From Bugula neritina (taxonomy: Eukaryota; Bryozoa; Gymnolaemata; Cheilostomatida; Bugulidae), in assembly GCA_964035545.1 (NCBI GenBank), contig OZ037768.1, positions 7,431,241 to 7,495,240 on the forward strand: 64,000 nucleotides of DNA, read 5' to 3'. Under the pieces are notes generated by a model that did no database searches, was not told where the DNA came from, and saw only the letters and a list, made by a program, of their open reading frames with translations. Below are positions 46,878 to 57,979 of this stretch, in pieces; the stretch's first letter is position 1; every line of letters starts with the position of its first letter. The position numbers and the translations under genes were made by a program.

Positions 46878-49800
46878 TTATTTTGTAAATGGTTTTCTCA
46901 ATGTTTTAAAAAACTTCTGCAGCTTTGATGGTTTTGGCGAATGTGAAGTGCCTGATGTACCAGCACCTGTAAAGAAGACACAAACAGTAAAACTACTTTG
47001 CAAACTTTTAAATATAAGTTGAATTGCTTAACAGAACTTAACAGAGAGCGAGAGGAAGGGGTTACATACACTACAAATCTGTTACTTGATGTAACCACAG
47101 TGAATCTGTTCTATTGATCAACTACTATGATGACTCATAGCATGGCTGACAGGTAGTTGACCTCAGGGGTTGAGGGTCACCATAGATTTGTGTTAAATGA
47201 GTTCAAAAATAATTCTAAAGTTTATTAAATTAGTGATTGTAACTTAAGAAAATTTAAAGTTAAATTTACCAACATTCAACAATTAACAGATTTACAAACT
47301 CACCATCATCAGAAACAGGAGCTGATCTGTAAAATTTTTCACAAAAGTAGTAATATGTGATTAAAAAATCTTCTACATAGTAGAGTTTGGTAAATTCTGG
47401 TTCAATAAGTAAATGCATAACAATTTATGCAAAGGTCTGGGAAATACTCTCACTATAAGGCCGGTAATGTTAAAAGCCACACAAAGGAAAGTAAACATTT
47501 GCTAACAACATAAAACTTATTCACCAAGTTAAGATTATACATACTTTGATTTAGTGCTAGTAGCTTGCACATTAATCTCTATTGGAGGGAGTACTATTGT
47601 GGTGGACCTGTAAATATTATATGATATAATTACTTAGAATAAATAGAGTCTACATCAACACATCATAACACAAGACACAATATAAACAACACAATAATTA
47701 CTACAACTAAACCACAGTAAGTTACTGAACTGCTAGTGACTTACTCTGAATATAATGACACAGAAACTTACCTTCCCTCTGCTGGATCACATTGGTTAAC
47801 CATTCTAGTAGAAGGATTTGACTCAGCTACAACAGAGAAGACACTACATACTAGTTTAGCTTTATACACAGACTCTGCAAGTGGCTCTGGGAGAAGAGAG
47901 AAGGTGATAAAACAACATTTTGTAAAAGAAAATCTTGTTCTCTCTATAATGTAAGACAAAATATAATCTTAGCCCTTCAAAGATGTAAAACATGGAGCTT
48001 CATAGCATAAGCTCCACAAATAAGATTTGAAAAGCCGTGCTGGTGTGTTAGTAACTATCTGAAAGGATGTATATTCTGTTTATTTTATTAATATAATCAT
48101 GTTATGATGAAGGGTGGCATATAAACTAGTAAAATGTTTCAAAAGCAACTAACCTCAATTGTGTTACGCTACTATAGAAACTAAAAACTTACTGTGAATT
48201 TTGATAGAGACTTCAATGGTTTTCACATTCATAGGATACACCTTCTGGACATTTCCAGCAGTAGATGTATGAACAGTTGTAGAAGTGTGTGACTCCATCT
48301 TGTGGGCGGAGTCTTCTTCTGATTCACTGAGCCATGAGAGGTTCAATTTCTTTCTCTTAACAACTTTTTGCTTTGATCCACTGTGAAAGATTGTTTTTTA
48401 GTTATGAGAAATTATTAAAATACGACAACAGCAAAATTATAAAATGCATTCCTCATGAAACAAATAATGAAGATAGAGAAATTATTTATCTTTGCTTAAA
48501 CATGGGTGAAGCAGTGATAGTAGTGCTACCAGCAACACTGACATTATGCAGTGCAAGAGATTATACATGAAGATCATGAGTTTACCTGCCACATTGTTGA
48601 TCCATAACGACATCATGCTTTTTCAAAGTTACTGTTCTGTCAGCTACAGAATATTATTACACATTGTAACAAATTTGAATTGCACAATAATACAATCATA
48701 CCGATAGTAAGAAAACAGGTTCAAGCTTTATAAACTATTGCCATATCTTCAACAGGTTAAAACTATATACAGTAGAGATAGTCGGGTATAAAAACAGTGA
48801 AAAAGTAGAATGTTTTAAGCACAATTTCTGTATCTTTTCTGATAGACTAGCAGAAAGTATAATGTAACTATATAGAAGTTAGCATGTTTCGTCAAATTGA
48901 GACAATTATATATTATAACTATACTTACTGGTTTGCTACACTTTCTGCTATGCTAAAGTAAAGTATTAAAACTTGTGTTCTGGTAAAGAGACTCGTGTTA
49001 AGGATAGAATACTCACAATATCCTAGAGATTCTGAACCTGAGACATTCTGTGACAGAGATGACAGATCATGGATGGAAACTGGAGTGTCTGGCAGAGAGG
49101 TACTTCTTCTACTATAATTATTAGTAAATGTGAGTTTATCAAACAACAACCATGCAGTAATATAGTGGGTGAGTTGCTATAAAATAAACAGCAGAGTTGG
49201 ATACTTTATAAACTGAGCATATATTCTACTGGGCATATGTATAGTAAGTGAGCTTGTATCAGAGTTGTATACTCTGTAAACTGTACAACCGATACTGTGT
49301 ATACCTTCCAGGTACATCAGTCTTGTTACAAGTTAAGTATTACTCTGACTCATACCATCTCTACATACTCACATGTCAGAAGTTGTAGCTGTTTCCAGAT
49401 CAGAGCTGAAAAACTGCACATTTTCTAGTCTCTCTCTTTTTATTCTGTCATGAATTAACCATGGATTCTTCTTCAACTGGTTTCTTGTGATTCTAACATT
49501 TGGCTTAGAGGACACTTGAGTTCCATGGGTCCTGTCAACTGTAACACAGCAAACATTTTCCAATACTAAACTGATGCATTACATACTAAATCACATATTT
49601 GCAAAGTAAAACAAGATAATTGTACAGCATGAAAATATATGTTTTTATCTGACATTGTGTGGCGTTGGCAGATAGCAACTATATCAATATCCATTTGTAT
49701 TCTGTATAGTTGGTAATAATTTCAAAGTATGTTTTCAGGCATTTACAATAACAAAGTTGAACAAGATCATATATATTTACTATATGTAAAGCAATATTTT

Positions 49801-52800
49801 ACAGTTCACAGGCATATTTTAAATTAGAATATAAAAGTGTCCTAAATTCTAGCAAGTATGTCAAGTACATCAAGTGTGAATAAATTTACATATAGTGCTG
49901 CACAAGACAACAACATTATTTTACTACAGTTAAGATAATATGTCTCAAGTTGATAAATACAAAAGTCAACTTTACTTCTTATCCATGGAAGATGAGGAAC
50001 ATCTCTTGAGTTACCTGAGAAGTTTCTGACAATTTTTAGTCCCTTCTCCAGAAAAGTTATCTTCCCACGAGTTTTGTTATCAGCTGTACCTGGAAATGTA
50101 TGTTTGCTTTTAGCAGTTGAAAAGTTGTAGTTGAAAGTCACAAGATAATAATTTCATCAAAGGATAACCAGCACTCAGCTTATATACTCAATAACCGACG
50201 CTATATGAACTAGTTTATTCATAGCTACACTAAGATATGTAGAAGCAGCTGTAAGTCAACAACACTACACAACTCATACCATTCTTAGATGGACGCAGTC
50301 TGATAATATTTCGGTTTTTCTTAATCATTTCCAAAATGGCTTCCAGTTTGGACTTAGCAGCAGCTTCACCCTCAGAGTTGGTATCATTTTCATCTGTGGA
50401 TAAAACAGCAATAAAGTATATTTAGTTTTCTATAGTCCGGAGGTGTATCAACAAATAGTAATCAAAGTACTTTTATGGTTTAAAAGTAATATGTAAAGTT
50501 ACAAGATTAGTTAGCAAAATTGCACATTTAATGTAGAAAGTCAATATTGAAAAAACAAAATTTAGTAAAATCTTCAATCAACAACCAGATAAACTTCTGA
50601 CATGATTCTCATGGAAATGAAAGAGAAATAAACATAATTATTACATAAGAGTTTACCATCTAATAAAACAGGCAGCATGGGAATTCGCCTTCTACATCCT
50701 GGTTTATCAGCAGCATTCTTCTTCTTACAAACAGTTGCTTTATTATCATCTCCTTCACTAACATCATGGTGACCTGTAGTAAATTATATGTGACAGCTCT
50801 ATCTCTTTCTACAGTGATTAAAACTGAGTATGAAGCAGTAATTTATAAATTCACAAGTCACAGCATCATAATGTAGCAGAAAATAAAAACAATGGAAACA
50901 AAAACAGTATGTTAAATGTTAGCTACTTGTTGTTTGAATATTAAACCTATGTTGTCCTATTTTCTATTTCATCAAGTAACAAGTCACATGCGTAGAATAA
51001 AATGACAAACAAAAGTTTCACTTTTTATACCTTTCACCAATGTAGGTAAAGCAACCTTGGAATTCCTAGTTTGAGATTTACTGGTAGTTGCCCTCTCCAT
51101 AATAGGAGCTATCTTACGACAAGCTCTTCCCCTTTTTCTCTTTTTAGCAGTGTCTTTCTCTGTGAAATTGTTGAATACAAACAATATTATGAAGAAAAAT
51201 AGAATAAAATCTTAAATCAATAACATATGTAAGATTAATAATTGTAGTGTTGAGTTTAGCCGGTGGCCCCTGTGGTGCAATGGTTAGCGCTTGCTTGCAA
51301 GTAAGTGGAGATCTCGGGTTTGAATCTCAATGGGGGCAACAGTTTTATAACAATGAATGAAAGCACCAAATAAAGGTCTGACATAATTCTCACCGAAACA
51401 TGACAAAAATAAGCACCAAAAGCTAACATCATTATAAAATAAGAGTTTACCATTTATCAAAGAAGGCAGCATAGCACATTGCTCTCTACTTCCAGGTTTA
51501 TTAGCTGTATTCTTCTCCTTGCAAGCAGTCGTTTTATCATCATTCTGTACACTAACATCATGGTGACCTGTTTTAAATTATATGTGAGAGTTCTTTCCCT
51601 TTTTACAATAATTAAAACTGATTATGAAACAAGTCATATATTCTCACAGCGACAAACTTTTACGAGTCACAGCATCAAAGTTGAAGAACAAGTAATGATT
51701 AGATCATACGAGTATAAGCTTTTCAAACAAAACAATCTGTTAAATGTTAGCTACACGTTGCTTGAATAGTAAACCTATGTTGTCACTTTGCATATTTTAT
51801 ATCTCATCAAGAATCAGGTCACTTTTGTAGAATAAAATGACAAACACAAGGTTTATTCTTTACCTTTCACCCGTGAAGGTGAAGCAATTTTAGAGTTTCC
51901 AGTTTGAGAGTTACTAATAGTTGTCTCCTCTACAATGAGAGACATTTTACGGCAAGCTCTTCTCTTCCACTTTTTAGCAATGTCTTTTTCTGTGAAATAG
52001 TCATATAACAAATATATTATAAGCTAAAAATTCAAATATTGAAACATTTATAATAACATAAGAATGTCTTACTTCAAGACAAGACTATATAATATAACAA
52101 ATTACAAACTTAAACAACACATTTAATTTTTACATTAAAATATGTTATCAGCTAGCACAAACATGTTTGTCAATTGATTCAAGCTTTAAATCATTTTACA
52201 GGTATTCCAATCAACCTGATTTACTTCAAAGTCTAAAATATTGAGAATATATTTTGTTATTTGTTCCATATCTCACTAAACGCAATGATAATTAACTGAC
52301 ATAAACAGAGTTAAATTAAATAGTAGTTTACTGTTGGTTGTTGGAGGCAAAACAACATCTTCTGCTTGAATGTTATGTTTTTTAATCGTAATGGTCTTTC
52401 GTTGTCGTCGAGCATATCTACCAAGAGTGCTTTTGGTAAACAGTTGACTTACAGAGCAGTTCCCACCTGCCAAAAAATTACATTTTAACAAAACCTATAT
52501 AAAATACATGACGATATGACAAATATACCCCGTAGGAACAAAGCATTCCACAATATATAAGTATTCCTCGGCTACATAATAGAATATATAAAGATCTACT
52601 AAGAATATTAAACATAATTTACCATCCAGTAACGGAGGCAAAGTAATCACTTTGGTGAATGATTTACTGGTAGTTGCCTCTCCTTTCTCATCAGCAGTTA
52701 TCTTCTCCTGTGTAGTACCACTACTTACTGCACTACCACCAGCATCACCTGTAATACATGTATAGGTTTGTTATAAGTTAAAATATGTAGAGGAGAATAG

Positions 52801-55800
52801 GGCTAGTTCAATCAGCACCTACATTTTAAATCCTCTTTTCCAAAAACTTTCTAGGTCTTTTGAATTACATGGAAGCAAAGCCAAAATTTTGAGGTGAGGT
52901 GAGCAAGCATTTTAGTTAATTAAATCATACAAATTATCCAACTAAAATATCATTGTTTTATAAAATTCTGCATTTGAATTCATATTTTCGTCATAACTAA
53001 GGTTTTTCTACCATCAATATAATATAAAGACATAGAATATATAAAACACTATTATTAATTGTAAAGGATCTAACAAAGAAGCATGATAGCCCTTGTTACA
53101 AATACCACTAGAACTTTTATTTTTAGCCTTTAATGGTGATATTTGTTATTATTAGATAGTTCATTCTCCTGTGCAGCAGTCAGCTGCCTAATAATAGGTA
53201 AAGCCTAACCGCCACCTTTGTTGAAGTCAGCTTTTAGGGTTTGACAGGAACTGATCCATCTTCCTTTATGAGGTCATTACATGTGCCCCATAGTTAGCTG
53301 ACCCTAATTATAGCTAAATTTAGATGTAATTACCTTTTCTTTGTGATTGCCCTGGTATTTAAGGCAGCATTGAAACTCCAAAAAGACAGTCACTCATGTA
53401 GCCTAAGCTGAGCTACTTATTTTGTTAAGTTAAGTGACAAAGAGCTAAATTTTGAAGATATTATAGCAAGCTCGTCAAGAGAATAAAGGTATTTTATTAT
53501 TATTCTTTGCTATTTTTAACTTGATAATGCTTTATGTCTTTTATTACAATTTTTATTGCTGTTATATTTTAATATTATATCGTGATGTTTGCTGGTATTT
53601 GAACAACTGTATTGTATGAGTTTTAGCACACCTATATGTATTCTTTATGTTACTTGTAGTTTTTACGATTTAGAAGAAAATTAATAAAAGTGAGAGATTT
53701 GTTAAAACTTCTTCTCAGTCCGTACCAAAACCATTTTTGTGGCGAGACCTTGCTCAACATTAATATTAAACATAATTTACCATCCAGTAATGGAGGCAAA
53801 GAAATCACTTTGGTGAATGGTTTACTGGTAGTTGCTTCTCCTTTCTCATCAGCAATTATCTTCTCCTGTTTTGTAGTACTATTTACTCTACTACCACCAG
53901 CATCACCTGTAATACATGTGTAGGTTTTTTATAATTTAAAATATGGAGACTGAAAAGCACTATGCATTTTTTAGAACAAAGGAAGATAATGAATCCCTGC
54001 ATCACTAAGAATGTGAATTTCAACTCTGAACCAGCTATAGAAATAACATGTGAATGATGGAGTTACATAAACTACTATTGGTACAAATTAAACAACTTTT
54101 TCTAAAAGTTCACAACATAAAATTACAGATATAAAGTGAGAGTTTACCTGCTTTCAATAAACACTCCAATGCAACATTTTTCCTCTTGCTCATCAGTTTA
54201 CCACTTTCCTTCTGCTCTTTCTTCATAAGAGTTTTCTGACTCTTGATTTCACCACTAGCTCCTTTGCTAGAACTACTCGGACCTAAAATATTACCTCTAA
54301 TACCTTACAACTTGTTACATGATTTGTTTCATTTGTGCTCTACATATTACTCATTATTAACGGTGTTCTGTGGTGTTATGATTACGAGTAGATCCCAGAG
54401 TGTAGTTGGTAGTATGCTGGTGATACGTTGAATATTGTAATCAAATGGTCAGAAACAACATGACCTGAAGAGTCAAATAAATTAACTTGACAAGACGTAC
54501 CAGCAAGAGGAGGGATCCCTTCCTCTATGATACAAAAATAACCATCAGAGGTCTTCTTACAAGGTGGTAAGTTTGCTAGTAGCTGGCTACCAGTTTGACC
54601 TTGACTTCTGGGCGGAGCTGAGGATTCACTAGATAACATATACAAAGTATTATAATAATAATCTACAGAAGGACTATTTCTATATTGACAACTGGCATAA
54701 AATAGACTGATCAAACTATTCATTTACTATGTAAAGGTTAAAAACCATTATAGTGATAATTTTTAAAAAGGATTCTATACTCTACCCTATACCACTACTG
54801 AATCAAATAGAACAGAGAACTCTGAGAGCTTCAAGTAAAAGTGTAGCTGCTACACATCATTCTTTCAACAAGTTATTAAGAGTTGTCATTCATTAGAGTA
54901 ACAAAGCAACACCTTCCTAGCAGATATAACAGAAATACAGTCCCATTATATCTCATAGTCCAACTAACAAAATACTCATACAAAGTTGATGACAGAATAA
55001 ACAGATACTTACTCTCTCCAGTCTACAGGTTGCACCCTGTTACTTCTGGTAGTACAGGATAAAAGGGATTGAAGAGGAAAACATGGCGGAGCTAATAAAA
55101 AATAAATTTCTGTTCACAGAAAAAATATAACACCAAATGAGCTAGTAATACAATGTGAAATATTTAATAAAAAAATACACCTCAATTATTTCATGAGTGA
55201 GCAAAACATGTCAGTAGAAACTATGTTAATATAACAACTCAAAACGAACCAGTTTCCTGCTCTCCAGAGGATATGACATCATAAGAGTCATAACGTTGAG
55301 CTATTAACCCCAGGATCCCCTCAAACTCATCGTCACAAAAAGAGAAGTCTTCAATAGTGTGACAAGACTCACTGGTTATACGCTTAACCAGAGTTGGAGA
55401 ATTTCCTCTCTCACTGCCTTTGCACCTGTTGGAAAATATTTCTATTATACTAAATACTAGATTCCAGTTTACACAAAAACCTCATGCATGTTTATAGTCG
55501 CTATCCCTGTGAGAAAACCCCTGAGAGAAGGGGCTTTTGTTAAAGCGGGCTAAGGACTTATTTAAATGGGGCACAGGAGCAATTATGACTGGATGCTCTT
55601 CCTAACATCATCAATGGCCTTTGTCAGGGCTTGAACCCATAACCACGTGTTTACTAGGCAAACGCTCTAACCCCTAGACCACGGCTGATTCTAGTTTACA
55701 CAGAGATTCAATAATTATTTACAGATTGTGCTTGTCTGTAATACACTTACTTTGTGCAATTTTCAAGACATTCCTTCAAACTCAAAAAATATCAAATTAT

Positions 55801-55987
55801 TAGCTTTTATACAATTATAGGTGCTTTATAACTTTAAATAAACCTATTAGTTATTACTATTAGACAAACCAGTTTCAGAATAGAACTAGTTATTATTTGA
55901 AGCACACAAGCAGTAATCTTTAAAATATTTTACTTACATAGGCATGGCAGAACGAGGATCAGAAGTTTTCGCTAGTTGCTTTGACAT
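46878..55987 (-). CDS. Basic Ser/Thr-rich protein of unknown family, 22 exons, 809 aa, with duplicated exons
   Basis: The family is not recognised. Exons: 55987-55938, 55425-55250, 55091-55013, 54628-54501, 54282-54148, 53906-53781, 52748-52623, 52466-52332, 51989-51864, 51567-51451, 51159-51031, 50773-50657, 50393-50280, 50089-50015, 49538-49373, 49111-49017, 48643-48586, 48380-48193, 47886-47772, 47607-47545, 47326-47304, 46966-46878. Phases agree throughout. The protein looks disordered and probably nuclear: basic clusters KKWKRRACRK, KKRKRGRACRK, RYARRQRK and KRKKLNL followed by acidic SESEEDS. Several exons end in a related motif (ISLPPLLDG, ITLPPLLDG, MLPSLING, MLPVLLDG, ALPTLVKG). Exons 6/7 are copies of each other, and exons 9-10 and 11-12 are a duplicated pair. 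The N-terminal part has an acidic segment (EDFSFCDDEFEGILGLI). The C-terminus is basic (LQKFFKTLRKPFTK). AATAAA overlaps the stop. Chromatin or kinetochore work would be guesswork. Confidence 0.8.
50657..51989 (-). repeat. Tandem duplication of an exon pair
   Basis: The unit holding exons 51989-51864 and 51567-51451 is repeated as 51159-51031 and 50773-50657 at a spacing of about 800-830 bp, introns included (both begin GTCACCATGATGTTAGTG and share flanking intron words). Proteins: AKKWKRRACRKMS versus AKKRKRGRACRKIA, and GHHDVSVQNDDK versus GHHDVSEGDDNK. All borders are phase 1, so the frame is kept. Confidence 0.9.
51266..51338 (+). repeat. tRNA-like sequence (pseudo-tRNA or SINE head)
   Basis: A 72-base stretch has tRNA landmarks. 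It has a 7-bp acceptor stem (GCCCCTG/TGGGGGC), a D arm GTGC-AATGGTTA-GCGC with a box-A-like sequence, and a T loop in GGGTTTGAATC (box-B-like). The anticodon stem does not pair properly, so it is not a working tRNA. It lies in only one of the two duplicated introns of the 809-aa gene. Confidence 0.6.
52600..53945 (-). repeat. Tandem duplication of one exon with flanks
   Basis: Exons 53906-53781 and 52748-52623 (126 bp each, phase 1 on both sides) differ at few positions, and the match extends about 20-40 bp into both introns. The spacing is 1158 bp. The longer interval contains an inserted stretch (about 53130-53700) absent from the other copy. Confidence 0.9.
53130..53540 (+). other. Possible solo-LTR-like insertion
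   Basis: Between the duplicated exons lies a less AT-rich block with a TATA-like TATTTAAGGCAGC (about 53350) and AATAAAGG about 130 bases later. That is the order of an LTR promoter and poly(A) signal. I could not find convincing ends or a target duplication, so this stays a suggestion. Confidence 0.25.
55476..55687 (-). mobile_element. tRNA-derived SINE copy B with target duplication
   Basis: A 212-bp SINE flanked by a 15-base duplication with one difference (55461-55475 and 55688-55702, ATTCCAGTTTACACA). The minus-strand head reads GTGGTCTAGGGGTTAGAGCG (box A) and GGGTTCAAGCCC (box B). It is followed by a body with GGAAGAGCATCCAG, a word typical of several tRNA-SINE families. It lies in intron 1 of the 809-aa gene. 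Confidence 0.9.
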
Positions 55988-57613
55988 AGTTTTCTAAATT
56001 CGCTCAAAATTACAGCTAAGGTATTTCAGAACAAATCACAATATCCATTAAATAACGTTTGGTTCAACAATGGGTTTTTGATAAATACATGTAAAACTTT
56101 CATTGGATAGTCAATTGTTGTCCTTGACCTGCCATATTATTTGAAAAATGTTTCAATACTTTCAATTTTGTTGTATATCTGTAACTCTCCCACTTACCTT
56201 AACTTAACATCTTCAGTTGGTCAAAATTCCAACTTGCTAGCTCTAAATAAAACAAGCAATAATGAACAATAACTCTGCACAATTTTTGTCACTAACACCA
56301 AACAAATAAAAAACACTGAGATAGAATAACAAAAAAGGATTTAATTTACCTAAATACTGCAGTAAATGGTACAAATATGAAAAGATTTCATAAATTTAAA
56401 AAGTTATACAAAAATGGTCTCAAATACTTTGTTTTCAGAATATCATTACTTGGGTTTAATAGTTAATATCTAGAAAGTTATTTTCAGCATACACATGCAA
56501 GGCTTGTTGGTTGATTCTAATACAGTGCATATAAGTAAATGAGCTGCATTTAGGTTGCATTCATCGTTATATAATATTCAGCTGCAGTGTCAAAAATACA
56601 TGCAGTCATAAGGAAAAATACCAAAACAAAAATCACACCGTGTTAGCAAATTGACTAAAGGTAGATTGTAACTGATTGCTTACTATTTATAATTAGTACA
56701 TTTTATTAGATTACATTTAAATTTGGTCATTAATCGTTTTGTCACTCAATTGTAAGTTGCTTAAATAATAAGATACCGTGTAGTTAAAATAATGTTGTAG
56801 TAATTTCTTTATCACTTGCTGCAAAATAGCTATAATAAAACAGCTGCAAAATTGTGAAAGCTAAATAGCTTAAAAGCACAAGAAAGCTTATAAATAATAT
56901 CCACAACTTTAAGAAGCTGCAGCTACATCAGAGGAACGTATTCATCATTCAAATTTTTTTCAGAGGGTCACCACGGTTTTTTGGGCTGTATGTTAAAACT
57001 ACTGACTTAACATACCTGTTAACTTACTCTACTTCTAATGATAGTGTGGTAAGTAAACAGCTTAGAACAGAAAATATGTTAATTTATTGGTGACAGCCTT
57101 ATTGTTCTTTGAATATGAAAGGAAACATTAGTTTTGTCTTCAAGAATTGTTTATATAGAAAAGCATTGGTTTATTTAACTTTAGTAAAATTTTTGTAACA
57201 GCCTAAATTTATTACTGCTGCAAAATAAAATGTAATAAACTACATTGTGATTTAAAATATCAACCAAACTTTTTTTCAAACTTATATCATTATAATGGAA
57301 AAATTAAAGCAGTTAATGTTTAATGACTTAGTTTAGTAAAAATAGTTTATTACCTTACTTTACTCTACATTTCAGCAGCCCAAATTTGCGTGTTCTACTT
57401 GCACATTATCTTTGAAATCAAACTTTTTAAACAAAGTATTAAAACAGATTGTAAAAGAATTCCACCATTTTTATGACTATTTTACAAATAATTTTCACCA
57501 CTTTCTTTATTCCCATTGCTTAATTTCACATGGTAAAACATTAAAAGCTGCTTTTTTATAGATTAATGTGAATTGGTCATTCAATATGCAAATTTTATTA
57601 ATTAACGCTTGAT
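55988..57613. other. Head-to-head intergenic region
   Basis: AT-rich DNA between the starts of the minus-strand 809-aa gene and the plus-strand PNRC-like gene. No gene is seen. It should hold both promoters, but no clear TATA or other element stands out. Confidence 0.4.
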
Positions 57614-57979
57614 ATGTATGTTGTAGAGAAGTCTTTTATCCAGCTAAAAGTTTTCGCTCAATTGTTCGTTGAGTGCACAGAAAAATCACACCATTTATTG
57701 ATGCTAAACAGTAGCATAACTCCAAAAAATAAAGCTGTAGAGAGTATTATGTCTACCAAAGATCAACATAAGATTCAGAGAACTACTCCTCAGGGCCCAG
57801 GAATAGAAAAGGCAACTCCTCATTCCGATAGCAACAATGCAAGATTTGCCAGTGCCAAGTTCAATACTCCACCATCACCAAAATGTTTACCAAAACCACC
57901 CAGTCACTGGTTGCAAAACGTTCCTCCTAGTAGCAGCAACTCAAAAGTATGTGAACCAAGTGATAACAACACAAATTAA
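57614..57979 (+). CDS. PNRC-like: PNRC-like short protein (nuclear receptor coactivator / decapping adaptor motif)
   Basis: A 121-codon frame contains ARFASAKFNTPPSPKCLPKP followed by PSHWL. Vertebrate PNRC1/PNRC2 have the same core (ARFAGAKFSEPPSPS, LPKPPSHW), the segment that binds DCP1A and links mRNA decapping to other factors. The rest is polar and disordered, as in the family. The true start may be the ATG at 57698 or 57750 rather than 57614. The family's C-terminal LxxLL-type tail is missing here. A donor GTATGT lies inside the frame at about 57948, so the tail may be on another exon; 58918-58964 (KVTTFMKDKWSYPF) joins in phase but is unproven. The motif match is clear; the gene limits are not. 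Confidence 0.7.
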   Translation: MYVVEKSFIQLKVFAQLFVECTEKSHHLLMLNSSITPKNKAVESIMSTKDQHKIQRTTPQGPGIEKATPHSDSNNARFASAKFNTPPSPKCLPKPPSHWLQNVPPSSSNSKVCEPSDNNTN

